DNA from: Orientallactaga sibirica
Taxonomy: Eukaryota > Chordata > Mammalia > Rodentia > Dipodidae
Assembly (NCBI GenBank): GCA_036365145.1
Contig: JAEOAD010000034.1
Span: 16,273,501-16,337,500, forward strand
Length of the DNA stretch: 64,000 nt
Direction of reading: 5' to 3'
Positions 1-10,665 of this stretch are shown one piece after another (the stretch's first letter is position 1; every line of letters begins with the position of its first letter). The position numbers and the translations under genes were made by a program. The notes under the pieces are model-generated. The model had not been told where the DNA came from, searched no databases, and worked only from the letters and a program-made list of their open reading frames with translations.

Positions 1-336
1 CAGGAGGGATGGTAGGGTCTCTGCTGAGTTGGGGTGAGCAGCGTGGAGTCACAACATGGACTCTGGGAGTTGGGTGAAAGTGGAAGCAAGAATCCACAAA
101 CTTGTTTATTTAGCACAATGCACATAGGGTTTAAGGGGCTGCTAATCCTTGTATGGGGTTGTCCCCTATTTGTGACCAATGACAGCCTGTCTCTGGACAG
201 GACAATGAGCAAGAGAGCATGGGACTGTAACTGTTGTCACACCAAGCCTGTGCAGAACGCCATTTTCACAGAAGCCACTCCCTGTTTTCTTCTGCCATGC
301 AGTCTGACTAGGACCAGGCCTATATTGTGCCATACA
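1..336 (-). mobile_element. Antisense LTR, cut by the left window edge
   Basis: This segment is the reverse complement of the LTR at 48276-48653 over most of its length. Shared blocks include a CCAAT-bearing stretch (gaccaatgacagcctgtctc) and the motif agaagccactycctg. Read on the minus strand it begins TGTATGGC at the right end, as the other copy does. Its far end (CTAACA in the other copy) lies outside the window. LINE-1 3' UTR sequence starts directly to the right, so this LTR also sits in a LINE-1. It contains no coding sequence. The family is not identified. An ERVK-like origin is inferred from the 6-7 bp target duplication of the other copy. Confidence 0.65.
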
Positions 337-775
337 ACACTTCACCACAGGCCCAGCTGAAACTACAGAGGAATTGGGGAAATGAGCAAGAGTGCTGCTT
401 TCTAGGTGACCCTGATATCAGCACAAAGGTGAAAAAGATCGATACTGAGGACATTCAACACCTACCAAACCAGAGATCCAGAGGCTCCATCACTGAAGTA
501 GACTTCAAATGAACCTAACATGGCTCAGGGAATTTCATGGAAAAGGGGATGGAAAGATTTTTGGAGCATAAGTTGGGACACTATGCACAGAGACATTGCC
601 TCTTACCCATAACTGATGGCTGACCCCACAATCCATGACCCACAATCCCCATGGAGATGACCTGTGTCCCTAACAAGGAGGATCCCTTTGGAAAAGGGGA
701 AGGGAATGAGGCAAAGGATGGTACCAACATATGCTGTTTACATACTAAGTATGTCCATAACTAATAAAAATTATA
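337..775 (+). mobile_element. LINE-1 3' UTR and tail
   Basis: This matches, in opposite orientation, the 3' UTRs at 46137-47083 and 47103-48275. It shares the block 'gtccataactaataaaaa' at the very 3' end and the phrase 'gggacactatgcacagagac' further in. The short A-rich terminus is at about 765-775. It is non-coding and 5'-truncated at the LTR junction. Confidence 0.75.
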
Positions 776-787
776 TATACTTGTATT

Positions 788-1040
788 GTTTATTTATTTA
801 TTTATTTATTTATTTGTTTATTTATTTATTTATCATAGACAGAGAAAAGGACACAGAGAGAGAGAGAGAGAGAGAGAGAGGGAGTGAGAATGGGTGCCCT
901 GGGGCCTCTAGCCACTGCAAACAAACTCCAGACACATGCACCACCATGTGTATCTTGCTTACATGGGACCTGGAGAATTGAACCTGGGTCCTCAGGCTTC
1001 ACAGGCAAGTGCTGAAACCTCTAAGCCATCTCTCCAGCCC
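788..1040 (-). mobile_element. DIP-type SINE (B2 superfamily), antisense
   Basis: On the minus strand the element begins gggctggagagatggc at the right end, contains 'ttgcctgtgaagcctgagg', and ends in a GA/CT-rich stretch plus a TTTA-repeat tail at the left. It is tRNA-derived and transcribed by Pol III. The long (TTTA)n tail and (GA)n tract at 855-881 create spurious open frames. Confidence 0.85.
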
Positions 1041-1233
1041 TATTTATTTATCTTTTTTATTGTGTGTTTGTGTGTGTGTGTATGCACATGGGGGCTTCTT
1101 GCTGCTGAAAATGAATACCAGATGGATGCACCAATATTTGTATCTGATTTTATATGGGTCTGGCAAATTAAACCTGGGGCCAGCAAGGTTTGTAAGCAAA
1201 TTTTCTTCAACCATTGAGTCATCTCCCCAGCCC
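1041..1233 (-). mobile_element. Second, older DIP-type SINE, antisense
   Basis: It abuts the previous SINE and has the same head (ggctgggg..atgactc) at its right end. A (TG)n tract replaces the CT-rich part. It is more diverged than its neighbour, so the neighbour probably inserted at the tail of this one. Confidence 0.7.
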
Positions 1234-1303
1234 TGAATTTTATTTTCTAATATTTTGCTAAAGATTTATATTGTATTCTTAGTCATGAACTCTGTACTTT
1301 GCA

Positions 1304-1345
1304 CTTTTATTTATTATTTATTAATTTGGCATGTGTATGTATGTG

Positions 1346-1385
<40 letters not shown>

Positions 1386-1669
1386 ATATGTATGTAGGTA
1401 AACATGTGTATGCCTGTGTGTGGATGCAAGAGGTTGACATTGGGTGTCTTACTTGACTGCTTTCTACTTTACGCTTTGAAACAGGGCCTCTCACTGCACC
1501 CAGAACTCACCAGTTGACTTAGGCACTAGCTAGATTTAGGGATCCTTTGGCTCTACTTCCTTAGCATTGGGATTACAGGCATGCTCTGCCATGTCCAGCA
1601 TCTGATGTGGATGCAGAGGAGTCCAAACTCAGGTCTTCATACTTGAATGGCAAGCATTTTACCCAGCCC
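1304..1669 (-). mobile_element. B4/B3-like SINE with (TG)n tail, antisense
   Basis: It contains a B1-like core ('cattgggattacaggcatg') followed by an ID/B2-like head ('aggtcttcatacttgaatggcaagca'), the arrangement of rodent B4-type composite SINEs. A (TG)n microsatellite at about 1350-1382 forms the tail. Confidence 0.6.
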
Positions 1670-2106
1670 TGTGTTTTTATTTTTTAATCCTATCATTGTC
1701 TTATTTTCGTATGAATTACTAGCTTAATAAAATGAATTGCTAACTCTTTTCTTGTTTTCTGTATTGAATTATGCAGAATTGATAGTAATTTTTCTTTAAA
1801 TATTTAGTAGGATTCTTCAATAAAGCCATCTGTGTCTAGAGAGTTCTCTTTGAGGGAGATTTTAGACTTTGCATTCATTTTTCAAAAATAGTGCTAGGGC
1901 TATTCAAATGATCTGTTCCATGTTGGGTGAGTTGAGTAGTTTGCATTTTTCTATGAATTGCTGCATTCTTTGAAGTTGCAAAATCCATATGTGTAGTTGT
2001 CTTGTTCATTTGTTGTTCACTTGATGTCTATAAGGTCTTTGCAATTGGTACTTTGCAATTTCTTCTTTAGTTTTGCCAAAATTTTGTCAATTATATTGCT
2101 GTCTTC
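1670..2106. other. No recognisable feature
   Basis: AT-rich unique-looking sequence. I see no open reading frame, RNA gene or repeat that I can name. Confidence 0.5.
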
Positions 2107-2221
2107 AAAGACTCCAACTTGGGGCTGTAATGATGGCTCAGTAGTTAAAGGTGCTTGCTGGCAAAACCTGTGGGCTTACGTTCAATTCCCTAGCCACCTA
2201 GCCACCCATATAAGCAGATGC

Positions 2222-2238
2222 AAAAAGTAGTACAAGTG
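2222..2238. repeat. Target-site duplication, left copy
   Basis: The 17-bp sequence aaaaagtagtacaagtg is repeated exactly at 2494-2510 and brackets the nested SINE. Confidence 0.93.
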
Positions 2239-2493
2239 GGCTGGATAGATGGCTTAGCGGTTAAGGCGCCTGCCTGCTAAGCCTAAGAACCTGGTTCCAA
2301 TCTCTCTGTCCCACGTTTAGCCAGATGCAAAGTGACGCAAGGGCGCAATGCCGCACTTGCCCAAAAGGGGGCACACACATCTGGATTTCGTTCACAGCAG
2401 CTGGGAGGCTGCTGGTGTGCCCATCTCTATTTGTCCTCTCCTCTCTCTCTCTCTCTGTCTCTCTCCAAAAATAAAAACAAAAATTAAATTTTT
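2239..2493 (+). mobile_element. DIP-type SINE, long subfamily, nested
   Basis: The Pol III box A-like tggcttagcgg and box B-like ggttccaatc are intact. This copy belongs to the same subfamily as 57767-58052, defined by an extra block 'gacgcaagggcgcaatg..gcacttg' followed by a run of five or more G. The tail is CT-rich, then A-rich. The 17-bp target duplication is perfect, so the insertion is fairly recent. Confidence 0.93.
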
Positions 2494-2510
2494 AAAAAGT
2501 AGTACAAGTG
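2494..2510. repeat. Target-site duplication, right copy
   Basis: Identical to 2222-2238. Confidence 0.93.
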
Positions 2511-2664
2511 TTTGGCATAGCTTTGCAGTGGCAAGAAGCACTGGCACACCCTCACACATATGCACACACACAGATAAGTAAATAAATAAAAATGCTTGCA
2601 AAGATTCAACTCATTGACACCTCTGTTTTATCTATTGATTTAATCTTTAGTTTAGTTGATTTAT

Positions 2665-3040
2665 GATGACATCTCAAATAGTAAAAGAGCCATTCATTGG
2701 TGGAAGGGTTTATTTTGGCTCATAGTTTGAGGAACAGTCTCTCATGGCTCAGAAGGCTTGGAGTCAGCAGTGGCTCCCCACAGTGGTGGGCAGGAGCTTG
2801 TTCAGATCTGGGTGGATCAGGAAGCAGGGAAAGGAAATGCCTTAGTTCAGCTGGCTTCTTCCCCTTTTCCTTTTTGTTCTCTGGTACTCCAGACTATGGG
2901 ATAGTAGCCCTATGTACAGAGTGAGTCTCCCCTGCTAGGCTCTTGGAAAAAAACCCTCAAAGTCATACCAAGAGTTGTTCTCCTGGTGATATTTCAAATC
3001 CAGACAAACTGACAATGAAGATTAACCCTCACACTCATAC
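2665..3040 (-). mobile_element. Probable old MaLR/ERVL-type LTR, antisense
   Basis: The block 'gggtttattttggctcatag' is the hallmark of antisense ORR1/MLT-like LTRs (the complement of the AATAAA region). The right end 'agattaaccctcacactc' resembles the LTR start region. It is diverged and no flanking duplication was found. Confidence 0.4.
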
Positions 3041-4606
3041 ATTTTGGTGAGATGAATTTTGGTCTATTTTAAGTTTTTATTTCCACCAAGGCTTTCTCTT
3101 TAATCTATACAACTCTTAAAAGGGTGTCATGGTAGCTGTACATTTTCTGTTGATAAAAACACAGTGTCATAAGCTGGGTTAGTGAACACAAGAAAATAAG
3201 GTTATTTTGCTTTATAGTCCATGTTTGAGGGGCAGCATTTGCTGATAGCCTTCTTGTTGTCAGAGTCCTGAGGCATCACTGTCCTCAATGGCAGCAGTCA
3301 TAGACCTTCTTTGTATGTGTTCTAGCTTTGCTCCCTCTTCTTATAAAGACCCCAGAACTCAATAATGAGGGAACCACACAGATGAATTTTGGCTTTACAT
3401 ATTTTAAGTTATTCTTTGATGAATTCACATGCAGTGACTCCCTGGCAGACTGAAGCTTTCCATCACTGTAATCACTGCCCATTTCTGCTTTTATGATTTT
3501 ATCAGCTTTGAAGTATATCTTATATGCATAGTTTTTTCTACTTTATTTAACAGTTACACAATATATATTTTCCAATCATTATGCTTTTAATCTACCATAT
3601 TGCCATATTTATAAATGAATTTCTGTGAAGCTATAATTTTGTCATAGTGTTTATCCCATTTGCTGCTTTCAGTCTATTTAAATGGTATGTTCTGTTCACT
3701 TACCTGTAGTGCAATTAGGGTTTAGGATGGCCAGTTTATTTGTTAATTTATTCACTTTCTGTTTTCTGTTTGTCCTCTATGTCTTTTACACTCTGCTTTA
3801 TTTTTTTCTATTTCATTGGGTACTTGAACTTTTAAAACAATATCCATCTTGATCAATCTATTTTGGGGGTATCTGTGTAACATTTCAGTAGTTGGCATTC
3901 AATTTTAAATATATAATACTGCCCACAGGTATTATTATTTTTCCACTTTAATAAAATGTGCTTCTCTCACTGCCTTTTGTCTTCTCCATTTTATAATGTC
4001 ATTAGCTAACCATTCTGTGCACAAGCATGTAGAAACACACCAGACAGTGACATGTTTCTGCCACATCAATCCAATGTAATTTAGAAAATGTAAAAGGAGG
4101 AATGCTTAGTATTTGTGTCCCCTCATATTCCATGTTTCCTTTCTTTTCTGTTTAGAGAATTTTCTTTAGAAATACGTTTATATAGGCCTGCTTCCAGCAA
4201 ACAATGTAAGCTTTCCTTGATCTCAGTGTTTCTTAATTCCCATTTATTTCTATGACATATGTTAGATTGGTTTAGGATTTGGGGCTGCCAGGCCAACTCT
4301 TTCAACGTTTGCAAAATATTTTCCTTTATTTCTTGTGTTAATGATAAAAAAGTATACTCATCAAAGTTGTTTTCCTCTTACAGTTAAAATATCCCTTTTC
4401 TTATGCTTCTCTCAAGACATTTTTCCCCTTGAGTTTGGGTCTAAAATGTTTTTTGGTACTGTGCATTTGACTCAAATTTAATGTATTTACAAATTTTCAT
4501 ATTTAGTCATTGCATCTTTGGATATTGTTTTAGCCACCTCAATTTCTTCCTTTCCTTTTGGGAAGTTGATGATAGAAATACTAACCCTTTGGCTTTAGTT
4601 GAATTG
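3041..4606. other. Low-information AT-rich stretch
   Basis: A possible further eroded LTR lies at 3168-3480 ('gaggggcagcatttgctga', 'aagaccccagaactcaat'), but I cannot define its ends. The rest is AT-rich with no supported gene or RNA. Confidence 0.4.
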
Positions 4607-4611
4607 GTCAG

Positions 4612-4986
4612 TGTGGTAGTTTGAATAGATGTCCCCCAATATATTCAGTGTTTTATTAGTTTGTAGTTTTCATCTGCAGCCACCTGGCTGGAGGTAGAGT
4701 CACTGGGCGGACTTTAGGGTCCAGACCTAAGGTGCAGTGGTGTGCTTAGGATTTCAATCTAAAGATATGCAAAGTGTGCCTAGCTGGGAGTTCCTGAAGT
4801 GTGCTGTGCTGTGCTGTGTGGCTGGTGTCTTTTCTCTCTCTTGTCTGGTCCTGTAAGAGCAGGCCAGCTTCTCCTACCATTATGGAACTTCCCCTGGATC
4901 TGTAAGCTACAATAAATATATACCTTCCTCCATAACTGTGCCTGCTCTAGAAGTTCATCTCAGCGAACCTGAAGCTGTCTGCTACA
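4612..4986 (+). mobile_element. MaLR element A, 5' LTR
   Basis: The LTR starts TGTGGTAGTTTGAATAG and ends GTCTGCTACA, with the TG..CA termini of a retroviral LTR, and carries a polyadenylation signal (acaataaatata near 4909). It is closely related to the LTRs of element B at 20130 and 21750. The 5-bp flank gtcag (4607-4611) resembles gtcgg after the 3' LTR remnant. Confidence 0.9.
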
Positions 4987-5802
4987 AAAGTGGTACCAAG
5001 GAGTGTGGGGTGAGATAAACCTGACCATGTGGATGTTTGTCTTTTGGAACCTTTGTTTTGGAGGAATGGGCATGGACTTGGTGCTTGCAACTGAAGATGC
5101 CTTCTGGAGTGGTAAGCCAAGTTTTATGGACTCTTCTGATGAGAGTTTGAGAATGCTAAGTACTGAACTTTGAGGCTTGGCTTATGAGCTTTCTAAGGGG
5201 AAGGAAAGACTGCAGAGGACTTTGTTGGAACTGAGATACTGGCATAAGGACTGGCTTAATTCTGCTACCCAGCCCCAGAGAGTTTGATCAATGTTAAACT
5301 TGTAATGGACTGGTGTGCTTGGCTAAAGATATTGGACTGAGAGATTTAAGATTTTAAGTTGGAAAACCTCAAGCAAGTTAAAATTAGAGGCACTGAGACT
5401 GGTTTTAGGTTACTGGAGCTGCTATTGTCAAACACATTAGCAATCTTAAGGAAGGTGGCCCAACTGCTTTACATTAAAACAATGGAGAGGATGCCTGAGG
5501 AAAAACTGTTAGAAATGCAAACTCTTTTTGAAAGAGTTTACTGGAGAAGGAACCTGCTTTTCAAGGCTATGATTTATTTCATCCCTGGATTAAGAATATG
5601 GCTGTGTCCTGCACACTGGTATTAGTTTTGGAAGCATGAAAAATGTGTGAAGTGGTCATGAATTGCACATGGATCCAGAAGCTGCTGCTGAGATGCAGAA
5701 TTAAGTAGGGTGTGAGGCCCTTATTGGCTGGAAGAGCCTTTAGAAGATGGACCGTGTTTTGCATGAAGACCTGAAGATGTTTTGGATATACCAGGATATA
5801 CC
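4987..5802 (+). mobile_element. MaLR element A, internal region (truncated)
   Basis: It is colinear with the internal region of element B (20527 onward), for example 'tttggaggaatgggcatgg' and 'ggaccgtgttttgcatgaag'. Compared with B it lacks everything after the 'gttttggatataccagga' stretch. MaLR internal regions are non-coding, and the short frames here carry no retroviral domain. Confidence 0.85.
4991..5008 (+). promoter_or_regulatory. MaLR element A, tRNA-Leu primer-binding site
   Basis: tggtaccaaggagtgtgg lies four bases after the LTR and matches the complement of the 3' end of tRNA-Leu (tggtaccaggagtggg type). This is the priming site that gives the ERVL group its name. Confidence 0.85.
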
Positions 5803-5890
5803 AATCTGTAAGCTACAATAAATATCCCTTCCTCCATAACTGTGCCTGATCTGGAAGTTCATTTCAGCAAACCTGAAGCTGTCTGCTGCA
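5803..5890 (+). mobile_element. MaLR element A, last part of 3' LTR
   Basis: Only the final ~88 bases of the LTR remain: the polyadenylation region through GTCTGCTGCA. An internal deletion joined the internal region directly to it. The following five bases (gtcgg) nearly match the left flank gtcag. Confidence 0.8.
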
Positions 5891-6114
5891 GTCGGTAAGT
5901 CTTTGCTGGTGCTTTGTAGCATATGTGGATTTAAGGATGGAGTGTTTTATTTTTTTTTATTTATTTATTTTTTTTTTTGTAGCTTTCTGCTAAGTGATCT
6001 TTTCCTTGGTTTCCTCTGCTATAATGTTGACATATCTATTAACTTATTTTTATGAGTGTATGTTTCAGGTTTAAAATTTCCATTTAGTTCTTCATATCTT
6101 TATTTTTTGCTGTA

Positions 6115-6238
6115 CCTTTTTTTCTTCTTCTAACCCAGTGTGACCTGGAATTAACTATGTAGTCTCAAAATCACCAAGGATCCCCCTATCTCTGCCTCCC
6201 AAGTGCTGGGATTAAAGGCATGTGCCACTACACCCTGC
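6115..6238 (-). mobile_element. B1 SINE, antisense
   Basis: It contains 'cctcccaagtgctgggatta' and 'actatgtagtctcaaaa', diagnostic of 7SL-derived B1 read backwards. A poly-T tail is at the left. The duplication tttgctgta flanks it (6106-6114 and 6239-6247). Confidence 0.88.
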
Positions 6239-6411
6239 TTTGCTGTAACTTCTCATGTTCAAATATTTAGCATGCTTTTAATTTTACTGACACACTTTTG
6301 AAACTCAAAGGTACTTTAAAATCTTTGTCCGATAATTTTATGATCTCTATTACTTCAGTATGACCTATGCTGATTACATTTTTTTTTCCATTTGGTGTAA
6401 GAGGTTCTTGG

Positions 6412-6605
6412 TTCTTTTTTTCTTATTGACAACTTCCTTAATTGTAGACAATATCCCATGATACTTCCCTCCCTTCCCCCACTTTCCCCTTTGAAACTCC
6501 ACTCTCCATCATATCCCCTCCCCCTCTCAATCAGTCTGTTCTTTATGTAAGGTTATTTTCTATCACAGTCTTGACCTAATTTTAATCCTTTTAGTCCTTT
6601 TGTTT
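6412..6605 (-). mobile_element. Old rodent LINE-1 3' UTR, antisense
   Basis: It starts 'attgacaacttccttaattg' and runs through a C-rich stretch, 'ctcaatcagtctg', the same sequence as at 43312 onward. The continuation to about 6900 is unclear. Confidence 0.65.
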
Positions 6606-7857
6606 TGACACTACTTTAGAAGGAGGAGCACCATCTCATTATACAGCCAGGTAGGAGGCAGAAGTCCAGGTTCTCAGCCTCCAGTGCCTCCAGGGGATCA
6701 ATGTTTCTCATTGCTGTTCTCTGTCACCTCTCATGGCTGGGCACCAGCTTTCTACTGTGGTCCTCACCGTTAGCTACTAAGGTGGTCTTCTTCCCATTGG
6801 GTGATACTGAAAATCTGACCTTCCTATTGGCTTCCTCTGACACTAACCTACAGGAAGTAGTAAGAAGACATCATGACTATGTGGTAGACATAGAAGTCTA
6901 GACCCTCTCTGTGGTCTTCAAGACATCATGAATGAGGGGTAACTATTACCAACAGATGTCATAAAAAGCCACATATTCTTACTTTTGTTTCTGTTACATA
7001 ACAGTTGCAAAGGTGCTAGAGATCCCTTTGTAGCTAGTTTAGAGTAGAAGTCTACATCCCCCGCTTGACCACTGCTGACATGAGTGACAGTGATAGTATA
7101 CTATATCTTATGTTTGGAATAAAGCAATTATATTCTGTGTAAGTTTTCTGTCTTGTGTGTTACTTTTCTGGTCTTTTCACTTAAAAGGTAGCTTTACTAG
7201 GGCTATGTTTTTTTTTTTTTGTTTTTGTTTTTTTTTGTTTTTGTCTGCACTCATTGGTATCTTTGTGTGCTAGCTTCTCCAGCTTAACTTTGGGAAGTAA
7301 TAGAGCACAACTCACTAATGTACAATTCCCTGGACAATCTTTTCTCAACCTTTAATCTCCTCCTGTTGGTTTCACATATAATGCTTTCTAATCTCACGTA
7401 TAAAGTTGTACAAGGAGAGCTATGTTCATTTGATTACATTTCTGCCATATGATTTATGCTTGTTTTCATACCACAGTGGCTGAGTCATTGTTACAAGAGA
7501 CTATCTTTGTTTACAGAGCCAAATAGTTTCCACCTAGCTTTCCCAAAAGTTTGCTGACTCCATGCTGTTATAGAACAGTTTCTAAAACTTGAAAATATAA
7601 CTTCTTTACCTCACTCACAAGAAGAGGATATTATGAAGCCTTATAAAGTTAGTATCTGCTCTATATGGTTATAGCCACCATAAATTCAAAGTACTAGTAC
7701 TATAGATATGGAGAAATGATATTATAGAAAATGAGCACTGTTAGTGACACTGTTGTAAAGGTCTTCTCTTCTGAAATCCTCTACAAGTGTTTAGACAAGA
7801 AAACCTGGATTCTTAGAATAGTCTACACAACAAATAAGATAATCACAATAAAGTAAG
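6606..7857. other. No recognisable feature
   Basis: A frame of 66 codons near 6701 has no recognisable homology and no coding context. The remainder is AT-rich, with a T/TTTTG tract near 7210-7243. Confidence 0.4.
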
Positions 7858-7865
7858 AATGTTAT

Positions 7866-8183
7866 GGCTGAGCTGGAGAAATTGCTAAGTGCTTAAGGCA
7901 CTTGCCTGGAAAGCCTAATGATCTGAGTTCAATTCTCCAGTACCTATGTAAAGCCAAATGAACAAAGTGGCATATGCATCTGTAGTAGGTTTGCATGGCT
8001 AGAGGCCCTGTCACACCCATTCTCTCTATAGCCAGGCATAGTGGCATACATCTTTAATCCCAGCACTCAGGAGGTGGAGGGAGGAAGATCAGCATGATTT
8101 TGAGGCTACCCTGAGACTACATAGTGAATTCCAGGTCAGCCTGGGCTAGAGCAAGACCATATCTCAGAAAATCAACAACAAAA
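7866..8183 (+). mobile_element. DIP + B1 composite SINE
   Basis: A DIP body at 7866-8031 (gctgagctggagaaattgc .. cacacccattctctct) runs directly into a complete B1 at 8032-8183 (gccaggcatagtggcatac .. gcctgggctagagcaagac) without its usual A-rich tail. The flank aatgttat occurs just before the DIP head (7858-7865) and again after the B1 A-tail (8184-8191), so the pair may have moved as one unit. The alternative is a B1 landing in the DIP tail. Confidence 0.75.
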
Positions 8184-8394
8184 AATGTTATAGCATGAAA
8201 ACACTGCCATTATAACACCACATTTTTGTATATTCATGTATATTATTACCATATATGGTTTTTGAGATGCCTAGTTGGTCGTTAGTTAAATTTTATTAAG
8301 ATACTATTTCTTAAGCATATTGAAGTGTGACTTTCCACCACCATTAAATTTTTTCCAATTTATTCATGTCCTGTTTTGGGGGAAAATGACAAAA

Positions 8395-8765
8395 ACCAGT
8401 TTAAGGGACAAAGAGCTTGTTTGCAATTACAGCCTCAGATTACAGTCCATCACGGCAGAAGAGGCATGGTGTCCAGAGCTTGAAGCAACTGGTCACATTA
8501 AGTGAGGAGGCAGAGAGTGATGAATGTGGCTGTTCAGCCACTTCTATCCTCTTTATATTGTTCAGGATCCCAGCTCATGGAATGGCACTGCAAAGTTAAT
8601 TTAGTCCATTAATTAATTAAAGAGTTAATTAGTTCCATTAATTTAATCTAGGTAATCCTTCAGAGGCAGGCCCAGAGTCTCACCTTATCTACATAATCCT
8701 GCATAGGTGACTCTATGCCTTGTCCAGTCGATAATATAAACCATCAAAGAAATTTGAAGAGTACC
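8395..8765 (-). mobile_element. Probable old MaLR-type LTR, antisense
   Basis: Phrases such as 'cagtccatcacggcagaag', 'cagaggcaggcccagagtct' and the right end 'aaccatcaaag' match the layout of antisense rodent MaLR LTRs. An internal AT-rich expansion (ttaattaattaaag) lies near 8608. Confidence 0.4.
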
Positions 8766-9129
8766 TATTTGCTACATCCTGCTTTTAATAATACAGAAAA
8801 ATATTTTCAAAACTTTGATGAATCCTGTCTGAATTCACTGGATTTAATTTCTACATTTCATATTTTACAAATTTAGTTGGCCATAATAAGATTCATTCTC
8901 AGCTCTGCCATACTTTGGTTTTATGATTTGATTAAGATATTTATAAGATTTTGTTTTCTACTATAGTCAATTAAAGCAACTTCTAAGCCATGATTTTTAT
9001 AATTTATTTTTCATCAACATAATTTAGAACACTATTGTCAAAGTTATAACACTACTAATAGGTATTACCTATTTAAATTAATTAACTTTTAAAAACTATT
9101 ATATTAACAATAATGAATACTGATTAATG

Positions 9130-9140
9130 TATATATACAT

Positions 9141-9202
<62 letters not shown>
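9130..9202. repeat. (CA)n-(TA)n microsatellite
   Basis: A short CA run leads into about 30 TA dinucleotides. Confidence 0.95.
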
Positions 9203-9204
<2 letters not shown>

Positions 9205-9319
9205 ACAGACATATAAATCTCGTAGTTGCCATTAATTAAAAATTTGTTCAATAAATATTTATTTACTTCTTCCTATCTGACCAAGACAAAATTACTGTGT
9301 CTATTTTAGCACCCACAAT

Positions 9320-9540
9320 AATAATGATAATAGCTGCCATTTATTGATTTTCTCCTAGGTACACAATTGATTATATACACTTCATCTTCATAAAAGCCCC
9401 ATGAGATAAATATTATGCTCTTTAACCACCCAGGAGGAAAACAAGTCTTAGAGAAGTGAAGCTAACTGCTCCAAAATCACATACCCAATAATTCAGCAAT
9501 GTTCTCCTGTATTTTAGTGCTGTAACTGTTTTACCATCTA
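9320..9540 (+). mobile_element. MIR-type ancient SINE
   Basis: It has the MIR order: 'tagctgccatttattgatt', 'cttcataaaagccccatgag', 'gaaaacaagtcttagagaag', 'ccaaaatcacata'. It is diverged, as expected for a mammal-wide SINE. Confidence 0.6.
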
Positions 9541-10020
9541 TTTTAAAATGGCGTTGCATCCCCAGGCCCAGGAGAAGTAGCTCAATTGCTCTCTGTTAAG
9601 CTGACTAAAGTAGCAGAACAGATGTCAGCTTAGATTCAGATAGATTCTCAGTAGATAGAGAATCCTCTTTTCTCCCTTAGTCTGTTAAACCAGAAGCAGG
9701 ACATCTTTGGGATGTCAGTGTAATCATTTATCTTGCCTGTTAGCTAGCCTTTAACATCTGTTTTTGGCCCCAATGAGGAACTTATGTGTTCCTGAGTCAC
9801 ATAGTCATTGATCCTTCAGCTTATATCCTAAGAGATAGCTGCCTTATCAATGAAATCCTTAGTGTTAATTTTTTTTCTTCAAAGTGATCAAAGGATGGGC
9901 TGTTGAGATAGAATAAAACATCCTGAAGGCCAGAATCAGCAGAACTTGCTGCCTATTGGGAGCATAAGGAAGACACATAGGGAAATGGAAGAAACTATGG
10001 TGGTGGTAGTGGTTGTGGAA

Positions 10021-10022
<2 letters not shown>

Positions 10023-10060
<38 letters not shown>
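10023..10060. repeat. (GT)n microsatellite
   Basis: About 18 uninterrupted GT units. Confidence 0.95.
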
Positions 10061-10318
10061 AAGTTTCTCTATAAGACTTATTATACATAATTATAAAAAT
10101 TCATGCTGATTATGATATAGAACATTATTGAGAACTTAGAATCTACAAGATATTTTTTGAGAGACATGACCTATTAGCTAATATAATTATCTACTAATGT
10201 GAGAAAATTACAACATCATCCTCATTACAAATGTGGAAAGTGAGGTAGGAGAGATGAAGAAACTAGTATGGGAAAAGGGACTAGCCAGGGAATACAGGGT
10301 TTGGTTTGTGAGTGGTGG

Positions 10319-10665
10319 TGTTGTAGTCAGGTTCAAATTGCTACAGAAATCACCAAACCAAGAGTAGCTTTTGGGGGAAAAAGGTTTATTTTGGCTTATA
10401 GACTTGAGGGAAAGCTCCATGATGGCAGGGGAAGATGATGGCATGAGCAGAGGTTGGACATCAACTCCTGGCCAACATCAGATGGAAAATAGCAACAGGA
10501 GAGTGTGCCAAACAATGGCAAGGGGAAGCTTGCTGTAATACCCATAAGCCCACCCCCAATGATACACTGCCTCTAGGAGGCATTAATTCCCAAATTTCCA
10601 TCATCCGGGAACCTAGCATGCAGAATATCTAAGTTTATGGGGGACACCTGAATCAAACCACCACA
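10319..10665 (-). mobile_element. MaLR element E, 3' LTR, antisense
   Basis: On the minus strand it starts TGTGGTGGTTTGATTCAGGT and ends ..CTGACTACAACA, the same LTR family as 15669-16010. Its internal sequence lies at higher coordinates, so this is the 3' LTR of an antisense element. Confidence 0.85.

Larger units (their letters stand above)
2122..2599 (+). mobile_element. DIP-type SINE, host of a nested SINE
   Basis: The head is ggggctgtaatgatggctcag and the tail is a (CA)n/AAATAAA tract. Imperfect target duplications flank it (aaagactccaactt on the left near 2107, aaagattcaact on the right near 2600). It is interrupted by a younger DIP element at 2239-2493. Confidence 0.75.
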
